From: Chryseobacterium aurantiacum
Lineage (GTDB): Bacteria > Bacteroidota > Bacteroidia > Flavobacteriales > Weeksellaceae
Assembly (NCBI RefSeq): GCF_003020585.1
Contig: NZ_PXUE01000005.1
Coordinates: 124,001-188,000, forward strand
DNA length: 64,000 bases
Direction of reading: 5' to 3'
Part shown: piece by piece, positions 17,475-25,851 of the stretch
How positions within the stretch are numbered: position 1 is the stretch's first letter
Layout: every line of letters starts with the position of its first letter
Translations under genes and position numbers: made by a program
The notes under the pieces: generated by a model
What the model was told of the DNA's origin: nothing
The model's database searches: none
The model's input: only the letters and a program-made list of their open reading frames with translations

Positions 17475-17503
17475 GTTGCTGAATAAATAATTAATTCTAA
17501 CTT

Positions 17504-17525
17504 GATTTTAGAGTAATCTAAAATC
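17504..17525 (+). promoter_or_regulatory. Hairpin 2 in the rplI leader
   Basis: Perfect 9-bp stem GATTTTAGA/TCTAAAATC with a GTAA loop, ending 19 nt before the rplI ATG. It could shape rplI translation. Confidence 0.55.
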
Positions 17526-17544
17526 TTAAAAAAGGACAACAACA

Positions 17545-18048
17545 ATGGATATCATCCTAAAACAAGACGTAGAAAACTTAGGACTTGAGTTTGATACAGT
17601 AAGTGTAAAGCCAGGTTATGCAAGAAACTTTTTGCTTCCTAAAGGAATTGCACTTTTAGCTACACCTAAAAACAAAGCAGCTTTAGAAGCTACTTTAGAA
17701 GCTAGAAAAGAAGAAGAAGCTAAATTAATCGCTGCTGCTAACGCTGTAGTTGAGCAATTGAAGAAGACTTCTGTTACAATCCCTGCAAAAGTAGGTTCTG
17801 GTGATAAGTTATTCGGATCTATCAACAATGCAGATCTTTCTGCTGCTCTTGCTAAAGCTGGAGTTTCTGTAGAGAAGAAATACATCAAAATCCCAGGTAA
17901 CACTATCAAGAGAACTGGTAAAGTAACTGCAAACATCAGATTACACAGAAACGTTGAGTACAATTTCGAATTCGATATCGTATCTGACGCTCCAGTTGTA
18001 GCTGCTCCTGCTGCTAAGAAAGAAGAAGTTAAATCTGAAGAAGCTTAA
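17545..18048 (+). CDS. rplI: Ribosomal protein bL9
   Basis: 167 residues. The N-terminal RNA-binding domain begins MDIILKQDVENLG and carries the signature VKPGYARNFLLPKGIA; a long connecting helix (about 50-75) is rich in Ala, Lys and Glu. The C-terminal domain is followed by an acidic/Lys tail (AAKKEEVKSEEA) that extends beyond the usual 150 residues. Last gene of the operon, closed by a good terminator. Confidence 0.96.
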   Translation: MDIILKQDVENLGLEFDTVSVKPGYARNFLLPKGIALLATPKNKAALEATLEARKEEEAKLIAAANAVVEQLKKTSVTIPAKVGSGDKLFGSINNADLSAALAKAGVSVEKKYIKIPGNTIKRTGKVTANIRLHRNVEYNFEFDIVSDAPVVAAPAAKKEEVKSEEA

Positions 18049-18078
18049 TAAGCAACAGAGAATTTCTCACCATACAAG

Positions 18079-18104
18079 ACCACTTCAATTCAATTTGAAG
18101 TGGT
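18079..18104 (+). terminator. Terminator after rplI
   Basis: ACCACTTCAA/TTGAAGTGGT stem followed by TTTTTTT on the plus strand. Confidence 0.92.
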
Positions 18105-18180
18105 TTTTTTATGTAATAAAGGATGAAAATCAAAGAGCTCGGATTCAAGAATTAATATAAGGTAAATTATAATTGTCCCA

Positions 18181-18215
18181 TCAACTCAAAAACTCTAACA
18201 CACTAACACTCAAAA
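18181..18215. repeat. Word-repeat spacer at the 3' end of the AraC gene
   Basis: Built of the words ACTCAAA and ACTCTAACACACTAACACTC. Read in the sense of the AraC gene it becomes GAGTGTTAGTGTGTTAGAG, matching the style of 21571-21605 after the HlyD gene. The two lie in inverted orientation about 3.4 kb apart, flanking the AraC-TolC-HlyD set. Confidence 0.5.
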
Positions 18216-18244
18216 AAAACCTCCAACACAACAACATCCCCCAA

Positions 18245-19048
18245 TCACCTATCTCCTCTTAATTTCTGCTGATATTCCGTAGGAGCTACCCCAATTACTT
18301 TTTTAAAAATATTACTAAAGGAAGACAGGCTATTGTAGCCCACCATCATCGCGATCTCGTACATATTATATTTACTTTCAAGCATCAGCTCAAGGGAACG
18401 GGTAATTCTCAGGGCCCTTAAAAAACGAACGTAGTTCATCCCCAAAATCTCCTTAAATTTCCTGGAAAGGGTTCTTGTACTCATTCCGAATTCTTTAGCC
18501 GTAGATTCAATGGTAAGGGGCTTTTCCAGGTTAGCATGAATATATCTTGCAATCTTCAGCAGGGTTTCATCTTTTGGAAAAGGATGTTGAACAGGAAACG
18601 CCAGCTTTTTATCTCTTTTTTCGGGCAGAATCCCTTTTAAGGCTTTAAGGAAATAATATTTTGGACCGTCATTTTTTGTGATTTTTCCATCCCAGTCTTT
18701 GGTATACAAAATCATCTCCCGAAGCAGTTCATTGACTGAGTAAATATTAATTTCATCAAAAAAGCCACTTTCATTTTCTTCTTTTTTAAAGTAAAAATTA
18801 TATAAATCGACCTTAGGACTGGTTGAAAAAAGATAATGTGGAGTTCCTGCAGGAATCCACATGAAGCACCTTGCCGGAAGATACCAATGCTTCAGATCTG
18901 TAAAAACATGCACAATGCCGCCCTCTGCATACACTAACTGTGCAGAACTATGATAATGAATATCTGTTGTAATGTTGCCTGTAAGAACATGATAGACATA
19001 AAATTCAGCATCTTCTTCTTCTACTTCTTTAAAATGGCTGTTATTCAT
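18245..19048 (-). CDS. AraC-family transcriptional regulator
   Basis: 267 residues: an N-terminal cupin-like sensing domain (about 15-130, with HYHSSAQLVYAEGGIVHVF and AGTPHYLF) and a C-terminal pair of helix-turn-helix motifs (about 165-262, MSTRTLSRKFKEILG and MVGYNSLSSFSNIFKKVIG). Divergent from the TolC-HlyD-MFS genes with a 136-bp shared intergenic region, so it most likely controls that efflux system in response to a small ligand. Ligand not predictable. Confidence 0.9.
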   Translation of the reverse strand: MNNSHFKEVEEEDAEFYVYHVLTGNITTDIHYHSSAQLVYAEGGIVHVFTDLKHWYLPARCFMWIPAGTPHYLFSTSPKVDLYNFYFKKEENESGFFDEINIYSVNELLREMILYTKDWDGKITKNDGPKYYFLKALKGILPEKRDKKLAFPVQHPFPKDETLLKIARYIHANLEKPLTIESTAKEFGMSTRTLSRKFKEILGMNYVRFLRALRITRSLELMLESKYNMYEIAMMVGYNSLSSFSNIFKKVIGVAPTEYQQKLRGDR

Positions 19049-19135
19049 GAAATAAAGGTATGAATAAATTTCAAAATGGCGTAAATGAACAAATCTTTTT
19101 CTTGTTTCACAAATACTGTCTGATAGAGTCCGTCG

Positions 19136-19143
19136 TACCTTTG
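19136..19143 (+). promoter_or_regulatory. -7 box of the efflux genes
   Basis: TACCTTTG, 41 nt before the TolC ATG. No TTG at the expected -33, as expected for a promoter needing an activator such as the divergent AraC protein. Confidence 0.55.
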
Positions 19144-19184
19144 CCCTATCAAAATCATTTTAGCAAAAATCCCTTAATTAATTT

Positions 19185-20519
19185 ATGAATATGATATTTA
19201 ACGCATGCCGATATCAGTGCATAGCGTTGTGCCTACTATTGAGCAATTTTTTTTACGCACAGATGATAGACTACCAACACCTTGGCCTACAACAGGCTAT
19301 AGAGATTGGTCTAAAGAATAACAAAAATATTCAGATCAGCCATCTAAAGCAGGAAATGTCCGCAACCAAAGAGAAAGACCTTAAAATGGAAAAACTTCCG
19401 GACATTGAGTTTCATACGAGCTATACGCAGGTTACCAATCTTTTCCAGTATCAGGATGGCGTATTTAGTAAACCTACAAAATATGATGCCATTAACGGAA
19501 TGTATGATTTCACATTATCTGCATCCATTCCTGTGTATATGGGGGGAAAGATTAAGAATACAGAGAAAAAAGCTGCTATTGACACTGAAATTTCAACTTT
19601 AAGAACGCATCTTGATGAAAGACTTCTAAAAATGGAGATCATTACTGCCTTTTTACAAATTCACCATCTAAAAGAACAACAGATTCTTATTAATGACAAG
19701 ATGAAGGAAGACTCGGTAAACATTAAGCAGGTAAAAGCTCTAAAAGCAAATGGTGTAGTAACAGTAAATGAGGTTTTAAGAACTTCCCTACAGCTGTCTA
19801 ATCATAAAATGAGCTGGACAGAACTAGATAATGACATACAGATTGCCGAGCATAAGCTGAAAACTATTCTTTCGCTTCCGGAACCTCAGGAAATGCATGT
19901 AGATACGGAGGATCTGATCTCCGATAAAGCAGCGATCCCTTACATCAATGACCTTACAGAAACGGCATTAAGCAAAAACGAATCTGTTGATATTACTCAC
20001 AAAAACCTTTCATTAAAGGAACTGGATCAGAAAATTACCAAGGCAAACTATTTACCCAGAATAACTGCCGGTGGAGAATATTTTTTAAAGTATCCCAATA
20101 TGATGTTTTTCCCACCAGAACCTTATGCCTATCGTCTGGGAATGCTTGGAGTGAATTTAACCTATCCCATCGAAAACCTGTACAAAAACAAATACAGAAT
20201 GCAGCAAGCAAGAGAAAATATTGACCTGGCAAAGCTTCAAATTGAAGAAAATGAGGAAAAAATAAGACATAGTGTATATGAGGCTTACAAAAAGTTTGAA
20301 GAAACGGATCAAAAGGTAAAAATTGCTGAAGAAGCCATTGATCAGGCGAAAGAAAACTATCGTATTGTAAGAACAAAATATGCGAATAAGCTAAGTCTTA
20401 TCACAGAACTTATAGATGCAGACAATACTTATCTGGAAGCTGAATCTAACCTTATCTCCGTAAAAATTAACAGACAACTAAAATACTATCAACTCCAATA
20501 TACGATTGGAAACTTATAA
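19185..20519 (+). CDS. TolC-family outer-membrane efflux protein
   Basis: 444 residues; a hydrophobic signal segment ending NFFYAQ (about residue 26), then two repeats of long helices separated by barrel strands. LGLQQAIEIGLKNNKNIQ near the start is the canonical TolC/OEP opening. It forms the outer-membrane channel of a tripartite exporter. Ends 5 bp before the HlyD gene, so they are co-translated. Confidence 0.92.
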   Translation: MNMIFNACRYQCIALCLLLSNFFYAQMIDYQHLGLQQAIEIGLKNNKNIQISHLKQEMSATKEKDLKMEKLPDIEFHTSYTQVTNLFQYQDGVFSKPTKYDAINGMYDFTLSASIPVYMGGKIKNTEKKAAIDTEISTLRTHLDERLLKMEIITAFLQIHHLKEQQILINDKMKEDSVNIKQVKALKANGVVTVNEVLRTSLQLSNHKMSWTELDNDIQIAEHKLKTILSLPEPQEMHVDTEDLISDKAAIPYINDLTETALSKNESVDITHKNLSLKELDQKITKANYLPRITAGGEYFLKYPNMMFFPPEPYAYRLGMLGVNLTYPIENLYKNKYRMQQARENIDLAKLQIEENEEKIRHSVYEAYKKFEETDQKVKIAEEAIDQAKENYRIVRTKYANKLSLITELIDADNTYLEAESNLISVKINRQLKYYQLQYTIGNL

Positions 20520-20524
20520 AAACT

Positions 20525-21571
20525 ATGGCACAGAAACAGCTGACACAAAAGGAAAAAAGAATCAACAAAACAATTACTCTACTGGCCTGGATTCTTATCA
20601 TCAGTGGGGTTACAGGAATGATAAGCTTTTATCTTTTCACAAGGAAAAATATTACGACCAATGATGCGCAGATAGAACAATATATTACTCCGGTATCCAG
20701 TAAGGTTTCAGGATTTATTAAAAATATAAAGTTTAATGAAAATCAATTTGTACATAAAGGAGATACTTTACTGATCATAGACAACAGAGAGTTTGTCAAT
20801 CAGGTGCAGATGGCTGAAGCCAGTCTTCATGCTAATACAGAGAATATTACAACGATTCAAAGTGCTGTGAATACCAAAGAAAGTGATACCAAAATAATTG
20901 ACGCCAAGATTGCCTCAGCCAAAATTGACATCTGGAGAACAGAACAGGACTATAAAAGATATAAAAATCTACTGGCAGAAGATGCCGCTACAGAACAGGA
21001 CTTTGAAAATGTAAAGGCTTCCTACGAACAATCAAAAGCCAACATGCTAGCTTTGGAACAACAGAAAAATGCAGTAAGAGCCGGAGCCAGCGAACAACAA
21101 ACAAAAGTTGCTCCTGCGAAAAGCCAGATTCAGCAAAGCTCTGCTAGCCTGAATAATGCTAAGCTCTTCCTTTCATACACTGTAATCACGGCTCCTTATG
21201 ATGGTTGGGTAGGTAAAAAAACGATTCAGGAAGGACAACTGATTAAAGAAGGACAGGCTCTTGTACAAATGGTAAGCAAGGAAAAATGGATTATTGCCAA
21301 TTACAAGGAAACCCAGCTTGGGCAAATCGACCAGAAACAAGAAGTCATTATTACAGCAGATGCTTATCCCGGTATTGAATTCAAAGGGAAGATACTTTCT
21401 GTTTCCCCAGCCTCAGGATCACAGTTTTCTCTGGTAAAACCAGATAATGCAACCGGAAACTTCGTCAAGATTGAACAAAGATTTCCTGTAAAAATTATTC
21501 TTGACAACAATAAAGAAAACGAAAAACTGCTTTCAGGAATGAATGTTCTGGTAAGCGCGAAGAAGATATGA
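20525..21571 (+). CDS. HlyD/EmrA-type membrane fusion protein
   Basis: 348 residues; one N-terminal membrane helix (about 18-38), then a lipoyl-like half motif (TNDAQIEQYITPVSSKVSGFI), a long coiled coil (about 90-205, many Gln and Ala), the second half motif (SYTVITAPYDGWVGKKTIQEG) and a beta-barrel domain. It bridges the MFS pump and the TolC channel in the periplasm. TNDAQ is typical of the EmrA branch, which works with MFS pumps, matching the following gene. Confidence 0.92.
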   Translation: MAQKQLTQKEKRINKTITLLAWILIISGVTGMISFYLFTRKNITTNDAQIEQYITPVSSKVSGFIKNIKFNENQFVHKGDTLLIIDNREFVNQVQMAEASLHANTENITTIQSAVNTKESDTKIIDAKIASAKIDIWRTEQDYKRYKNLLAEDAATEQDFENVKASYEQSKANMLALEQQKNAVRAGASEQQTKVAPAKSQIQQSSASLNNAKLFLSYTVITAPYDGWVGKKTIQEGQLIKEGQALVQMVSKEKWIIANYKETQLGQIDQKQEVIITADAYPGIEFKGKILSVSPASGSQFSLVKPDNATGNFVKIEQRFPVKIILDNNKENEKLLSGMNVLVSAKKI

Positions 21572-21605
21572 GTTTGAGTGTGGGAGAGTATTAGAGTATT
21601 AGAGT
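21571..21605 (+). repeat. Word-repeat spacer after the HlyD gene
   Basis: Starts in the HlyD stop region and reads GAGTGTGGGAGAGTATTAGAG with a further TATTAGAGTG copy. Counterpart of 18181-18215. Confidence 0.5.
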
Positions 21606-21663
21606 GCAAAATTATCTTCAACCCAACACGTTTCAGACTTTACAATTAAATTATTTTTTTTTA

Positions 21664-21767
21664 GCGAAAAGGCAAAACCGCAAAATAGCGAATCTGCAAA
21701 TTTTTTCTTTTAGCATATTTGCCATTTTACCTTTTACTTTTACACCTTTGCCCTTTTGTCTTTTCGC
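21664..21767. repeat. Imperfect inverted repeat in the HlyD-MFS gap
   Basis: The left arm begins GCGAAAAGGCAAAACCGCAAA (21664) and the right arm ends with the near-exact reverse complement (GCGAAAAGACAAAAGGGCAAA read from 21767 backwards), with three mismatches in 21. Each arm consists of recurring G-CAAAA/G-AAAAG words. Folded, it gives a long, loose hairpin. Confidence 0.6.
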
Positions 21768-21787
21768 ATTTTATATTCCGACAAAAA

Positions 21788-21803
21788 AGAGGATTAATCC
21801 TCT
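21788..21803. repeat. Perfect 16-bp palindrome before the MFS gene
   Basis: AGAGGATTAATCCTCT, preceded by A6 on the plus strand (T6 on the minus strand). Could be an operator or a minus-strand terminator-like hairpin; lies 51 bp before the MFS start. Confidence 0.55.
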
Positions 21804-21854
21804 GTTCACAATTTTATAATTCGTTTTCATTCCTCTTTTCCACTATTAAAAATT

Positions 21855-23417
21855 ATGCAACATAATACTGTCTATCATAAATGGGTACCACAATGGCTAA
21901 AGCTGCCACTTCTGGTGCTGGCTTTATTTCCCCACCTGATGTTGTTGTCTCTGCTACATTCCAACAGTGCTTTCACCTCTTCCTTTATGGATGTAGATTC
22001 TGACGACATCCAATACCTAATGATTTTGATGTACGGAACATTTGTTGTTACCCTTTTAGTTTTGCAACGATTTATGGCTTATTTCAGTGTAAAATACTAT
22101 GTTCTTCTGATGTCTTCCATATCCGTAATCATTCTTTACGTCTTATCTGTCACTAATGATTATCATGTTATTTTAGTCATTCGGTTTCTGGAGGGTATTT
22201 TTGGATTGCTTGAAGGAGCCATTTTCCTTCCTTTAATTGTTGCAGAATTAAAAACAAGACATGCCAAGGTCCTGGCTTACTTATTTATGTATGCCATTAT
22301 GCTGACAGGTGGTACAGTAACCACCTCTTTATTGAAATCCAGCATTGAAAACTATAATTTTCAACATATGGTTCTCATGATGGTTTATTTTCATGTTTTT
22401 GTACTTATCATAGGGATAGCTATTTTTAATACGAACAGATTTTTCCCTAAAAAACCGTTGTATCAATTGGATATATCTAGTTGGTTCTTGCTTTGGGTAT
22501 GTCTGCAGGCCGGAGGTTATGCTATTATTTACGGTAAAAGACTGATGTGGTTTGAATCTGATACAATCATCATGTGTCTCTTTATATTTTTACTTTCCGG
22601 AGGGTTATTTATGCTTAAACAAAGAAACTCAAAAAGACCATTATTCCATTTTGAAGTTTTTAGCTCTAAAAATGTAATTGCAGGAATGATTCTGTTTTTC
22701 ATCTTTTATTTAATCCGTTCAGGGCTGAATAATGTCTACAGCATTATGGCAACAGTCTGGAAATGGCCTTGGGATTATATTGTAAACATTCAATACTGGA
22801 ATGTTGCAGGGACCCTTTTAGGCGTTCTTTTATCAGGAATATGTCTTATTAAGGGAGTTTCATCAAGAATTGTATTCTTTACAGGGTTTCTTTTACTGGC
22901 AGTAGATTGTGCTTGGTTTACCTATACTTTTTATCCGGATACTACCCTCTCCACAATTTGTCCTCCTTTATTTTTACAAGGTGTAGCTCAAGGATTATTG
23001 TTTACACCGCTCGTTTTCTTTCTAATCTCAGGAATGCCGGAAGAATATGTTGCCAACGCTACTGCTCTCGGAACAACAACCCGTTTCTGGACCACCGCCA
23101 TTGGATATGCCTTAATGCAAAATCTGATGCTCTTTTTAACCTTAAAACACGCGGATACACTAAGCTTCAATCTTACAGATACCAACCCTATTTTCTATAG
23201 CCAATGGAGTCAGATTTTTGGATCTAATATCTCAAAATTACCCTTCAATGAATCCCTTTCCATGACTGCAGGAGCTTTTAAAGCAAAAATAACAGCCCAA
23301 TCCATATTACTTTCCAATATGGAGATCTTTACCGGATTATTTTGGCTGGCATTAATTACGGCCCTTCTATTACTCCTTTATCATCCTGTAAAAATTGCAG
23401 TGAGAAATATTATGTAA
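21855..23417 (+). CDS. MFS transporter of the EmrB/DHA2 type
   Basis: 520 residues with about 14 predicted membrane helices, the size of the 14-helix DHA2 family that pairs with EmrA-type adaptors. Loop motif VIRFLEGIFGLLEGA resembles the family's motif C/A region. It presumably drives proton-coupled export of a hydrophobic compound through the HlyD and TolC partners. Separated from HlyD by a 283-bp spacer with hairpins, so its level may differ from the other two. Confidence 0.85.
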   Translation: MQHNTVYHKWVPQWLKLPLLVLALFPHLMLLSLLHSNSAFTSSFMDVDSDDIQYLMILMYGTFVVTLLVLQRFMAYFSVKYYVLLMSSISVIILYVLSVTNDYHVILVIRFLEGIFGLLEGAIFLPLIVAELKTRHAKVLAYLFMYAIMLTGGTVTTSLLKSSIENYNFQHMVLMMVYFHVFVLIIGIAIFNTNRFFPKKPLYQLDISSWFLLWVCLQAGGYAIIYGKRLMWFESDTIIMCLFIFLLSGGLFMLKQRNSKRPLFHFEVFSSKNVIAGMILFFIFYLIRSGLNNVYSIMATVWKWPWDYIVNIQYWNVAGTLLGVLLSGICLIKGVSSRIVFFTGFLLLAVDCAWFTYTFYPDTTLSTICPPLFLQGVAQGLLFTPLVFFLISGMPEEYVANATALGTTTRFWTTAIGYALMQNLMLFLTLKHADTLSFNLTDTNPIFYSQWSQIFGSNISKLPFNESLSMTAGAFKAKITAQSILLSNMEIFTGLFWLALITALLLLLYHPVKIAVRNIM

Positions 23418-23463
23418 TTTTATATCATAAACACTAACCTAACTTGCCAACCAACTTACCATA

Positions 23464-23973
23464 TCATTCACCCCAGAACGTCCAGACTGAACCATTGAAA
23501 ACAGCGAGCTGCTTCTTCACTGTATCATAAACTATCATCCCTGCTGTTGGCGCAATTATATTAAGATGCGGACTGGCAACTTTGGGCAAGATCATCGCCT
23601 TATCAATGTCTTCCAGTACCAAAATTCCAGAAGTAGCCGTTGGGATTCCTACTGTAACCTTTGCCGTTGCATTATCATTCAAAGCATTTTGTAAACCTGA
23701 ATCTGCACTTCCCGTAGTATCAATGGAAAGATCAACCCAAGTATTATTTTCGTAGGATTTTATTTTTTTATCGGAAAGATCAAAAACCAAAGTACCGTTA
23801 ACGGCATTCTGTACACTTGCAATATTGGTTACCCATGGCAGAATCATTCCACGATTTTCAGATCCAAATTCCAATGAAGACGAAGCGGATTCCAATGTGC
23901 TTTTCCCAATTGCAACTTGTGAATAAGATAAAAGGGAAAGCATTAAACTTATCATTAAAACTGTTTTTTTCAT
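23464..23973 (-). CDS. Secreted protein with two 'VYDT..W' modules
   Basis: 169 residues; signal peptide MKKTVLMISLMLSLLSYSQ. It holds two copies of a pattern G-x-[LI]-V-[FY]-D-x(4)-K-x(4-8)-W: NGTLVFDLSDKK with TWVDLS (about 70-95) and AGMIVYDTVKKQ with VWTFW (about 145-168). The upstream secreted protein ends with a third version. Second gene of a two-gene unit, 20 bp after the 565-type protein. Function unknown; the module occurs in surface proteins of this group. Confidence 0.75.
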   Translation of the reverse strand: MKKTVLMISLMLSLLSYSQVAIGKSTLESASSSLEFGSENRGMILPWVTNIASVQNAVNGTLVFDLSDKKIKSYENNTWVDLSIDTTGSADSGLQNALNDNATAKVTVGIPTATSGILVLEDIDKAMILPKVASPHLNIIAPTAGMIVYDTVKKQLAVFNGSVWTFWGE

Positions 23974-23992
23974 TTTGATTTAATTTAAAAAA

Positions 23993-25672
23993 TTAATCCG
24001 GACATGTCTGCTTATTAAAACATCTCCACCCCGTAGAAGTTCCGTTAATATTCACTTGTAAACAATTCCGAGTAGTATTGTATACCATCATTCCCTCTTT
24101 TAAATCTACCGTTGGAATCGCTGCAACCTGAACATCTGATAACCTGTTTAATACAAAACCTTTTGTTTTAGATTCTAGCACCAGCCAGCCTCCTTTTCGT
24201 ATTCCGGGCCAGTTTGAGTCTCCGGAATCGGCTCTGTTCAATGCTGTAATTCCTAAATTGGAAGTAAGAATTGTTCCTGAAGTAATGGCAGGCTTGTAAC
24301 AAGTTGTAGTGCCAGGGACTATAATTTCTACCGTTGCAGTATCGCAATTGGTAGGATTTGATTGCTGACAAATTTGATAAACAAGAGTATATGTTCCTGC
24401 CGGTGTTCCTGATGCTACCTGAATATGGCCATCATTTACATTTAAACTAATATTAGAGTTTGAAGTTGAAACCTGAGACATTATTACGTTGGAAGTGGTA
24501 GCTGAAGCACCATTATACGTTTCAAAATCATTATCCAGAACAATTCCTACTGATGAACTTCCGGCATTTATTGTATAAGAATCATCAACAGCCATGGGAG
24601 GCAACATTCCATCAATTGTAGGACAGAATCCCGGATTAATTACGAGTGGCGCACTGCAGCTGTTGGTAGACTCACAATCAAAAGTAACATTCGTTAAAAA
24701 AGAAGGATTGCTATTGAAAAAAATAGAGCCCGGATCAGAAACTCCTGTACTTAACTTAAAATCAAGATTGGGCCCAATCACAGCATTGTTCACCTGTATG
24801 GCATTTTGAACTTCTATATATCCTTTTTTGGAAGAAGATGAAGGCCCGTGAAAAGCTGCATTACCACCTTGATATTGATTAATAGAGAACTTTCCTTCAT
24901 TATAGATAATAGCACTGGCAGGAGCGTTATTCATATTTCCTGTTGATGTAAAAAGGCCAAAATTATAAATCTTACTGGAACCCCCAGACATATTGATGTC
25001 ACCTCCCACTGTAAAAAAGCCTGTATTATAAATCGTTCCACCATTGATATTAAAACCACTGGTAGAGATAATAGTTCCGCAATTGATGTAAATACTATTC
25101 TCATTATTACTGTAATTACCTCCAATCGAAATAAATCCCCCACCCTCGTTTTTGAACTTTGTAACAGCAGAATTGCTCATGTTAAGGTTTCCGTGGATGT
25201 TTAAATTTCCTAGATTGTTGATAATATTATTAGTATTGTCTCCAAATTGTAAAACGCCTAGGTCTATAGTTCCTTCATTTAAAATCACATTATTTTGTCC
25301 ATCCATTGTAAAATTCCCATTACCAGATCCTATGGAGACCTCCCCTCCATTAAAAACATGAACATTCAGGTCAGCAACTGTAGTAACTGACTGATTAAAC
25401 TGAAGTTTTCCATGAACATCGAAATAAATCATCGCGTTATTAACTCCCGAAATATTATTTTGAAAAACAACAGTAACACCGGAAGCAATACACAATTTGA
25501 CATTTGATCCAAAACTGGGATTACTGAACGTCATATCTGAGGTAAAACAGATGGTTTCATTATCCGGAAAATGATAATCCGGATCAGTAGGATTAGTAAT
25601 TGTACATCCTAAACATTGCGAATACATGACATAACCTATTAACAAAAAAGTTAATAATAAAATTTTTCTCAT
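23993..25672 (-). CDS. Large secreted surface-type protein
   Basis: 559 residues from ATG 25672, where a signal peptide (MRKILLLTFLLIGYVMYSQ) starts; a TTG reading six codons earlier is unlikely. Residues about 50-320 are Asn/Gly-rich short strands (GNLNIHGNLNMSNSAVT, GTIYNTGFFTVGGDINMSGG), typical of a right-handed beta-helix. About 360-450 is an Ig-like domain (PPMAVDDSYTIN..GTYTLVYQICQQ). The last 100 residues (KGGWLVLESKTKGFV, GMMVYNTTRNCLQV, WRCF) form a C-terminal module common in Chryseobacterium surface proteins. Probably exposed or secreted. Confidence 0.8.
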   Translation of the reverse strand: MRKILLLTFLLIGYVMYSQCLGCTITNPTDPDYHFPDNETICFTSDMTFSNPSFGSNVKLCIASGVTVVFQNNISGVNNAMIYFDVHGKLQFNQSVTTVADLNVHVFNGGEVSIGSGNGNFTMDGQNNVILNEGTIDLGVLQFGDNTNNIINNLGNLNIHGNLNMSNSAVTKFKNEGGGFISIGGNYSNNENSIYINCGTIISTSGFNINGGTIYNTGFFTVGGDINMSGGSSKIYNFGLFTSTGNMNNAPASAIIYNEGKFSINQYQGGNAAFHGPSSSSKKGYIEVQNAIQVNNAVIGPNLDFKLSTGVSDPGSIFFNSNPSFLTNVTFDCESTNSCSAPLVINPGFCPTIDGMLPPMAVDDSYTINAGSSSVGIVLDNDFETYNGASATTSNVIMSQVSTSNSNISLNVNDGHIQVASGTPAGTYTLVYQICQQSNPTNCDTATVEIIVPGTTTCYKPAITSGTILTSNLGITALNRADSGDSNWPGIRKGGWLVLESKTKGFVLNRLSDVQVAAIPTVDLKEGMMVYNTTRNCLQVNINGTSTGWRCFNKQTCPD

Positions 25673-25851
25673 CTTAATAATTTGGCGCAAATAAAACTAC
25701 AAACTTTTTTTTCACAAAGCAATGATATAACAAATGTTTTTTAACAGTTTCTATGCTTTTTAAAAAAAATAAAAGATTATGGTAGGTTTATTGTTACAAT
25801 TCTACATATTTACAACATCAAATATTATCAGATAAATCATAATCATATCGT

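Noticed and set aside
21604..21819. Open frame of 71 codons in the HlyD-MFS spacer
   Set aside because: It lies in the word-repeat inverted structure; its Phe/Leu-rich reading is a result of the repeats, not of coding selection.
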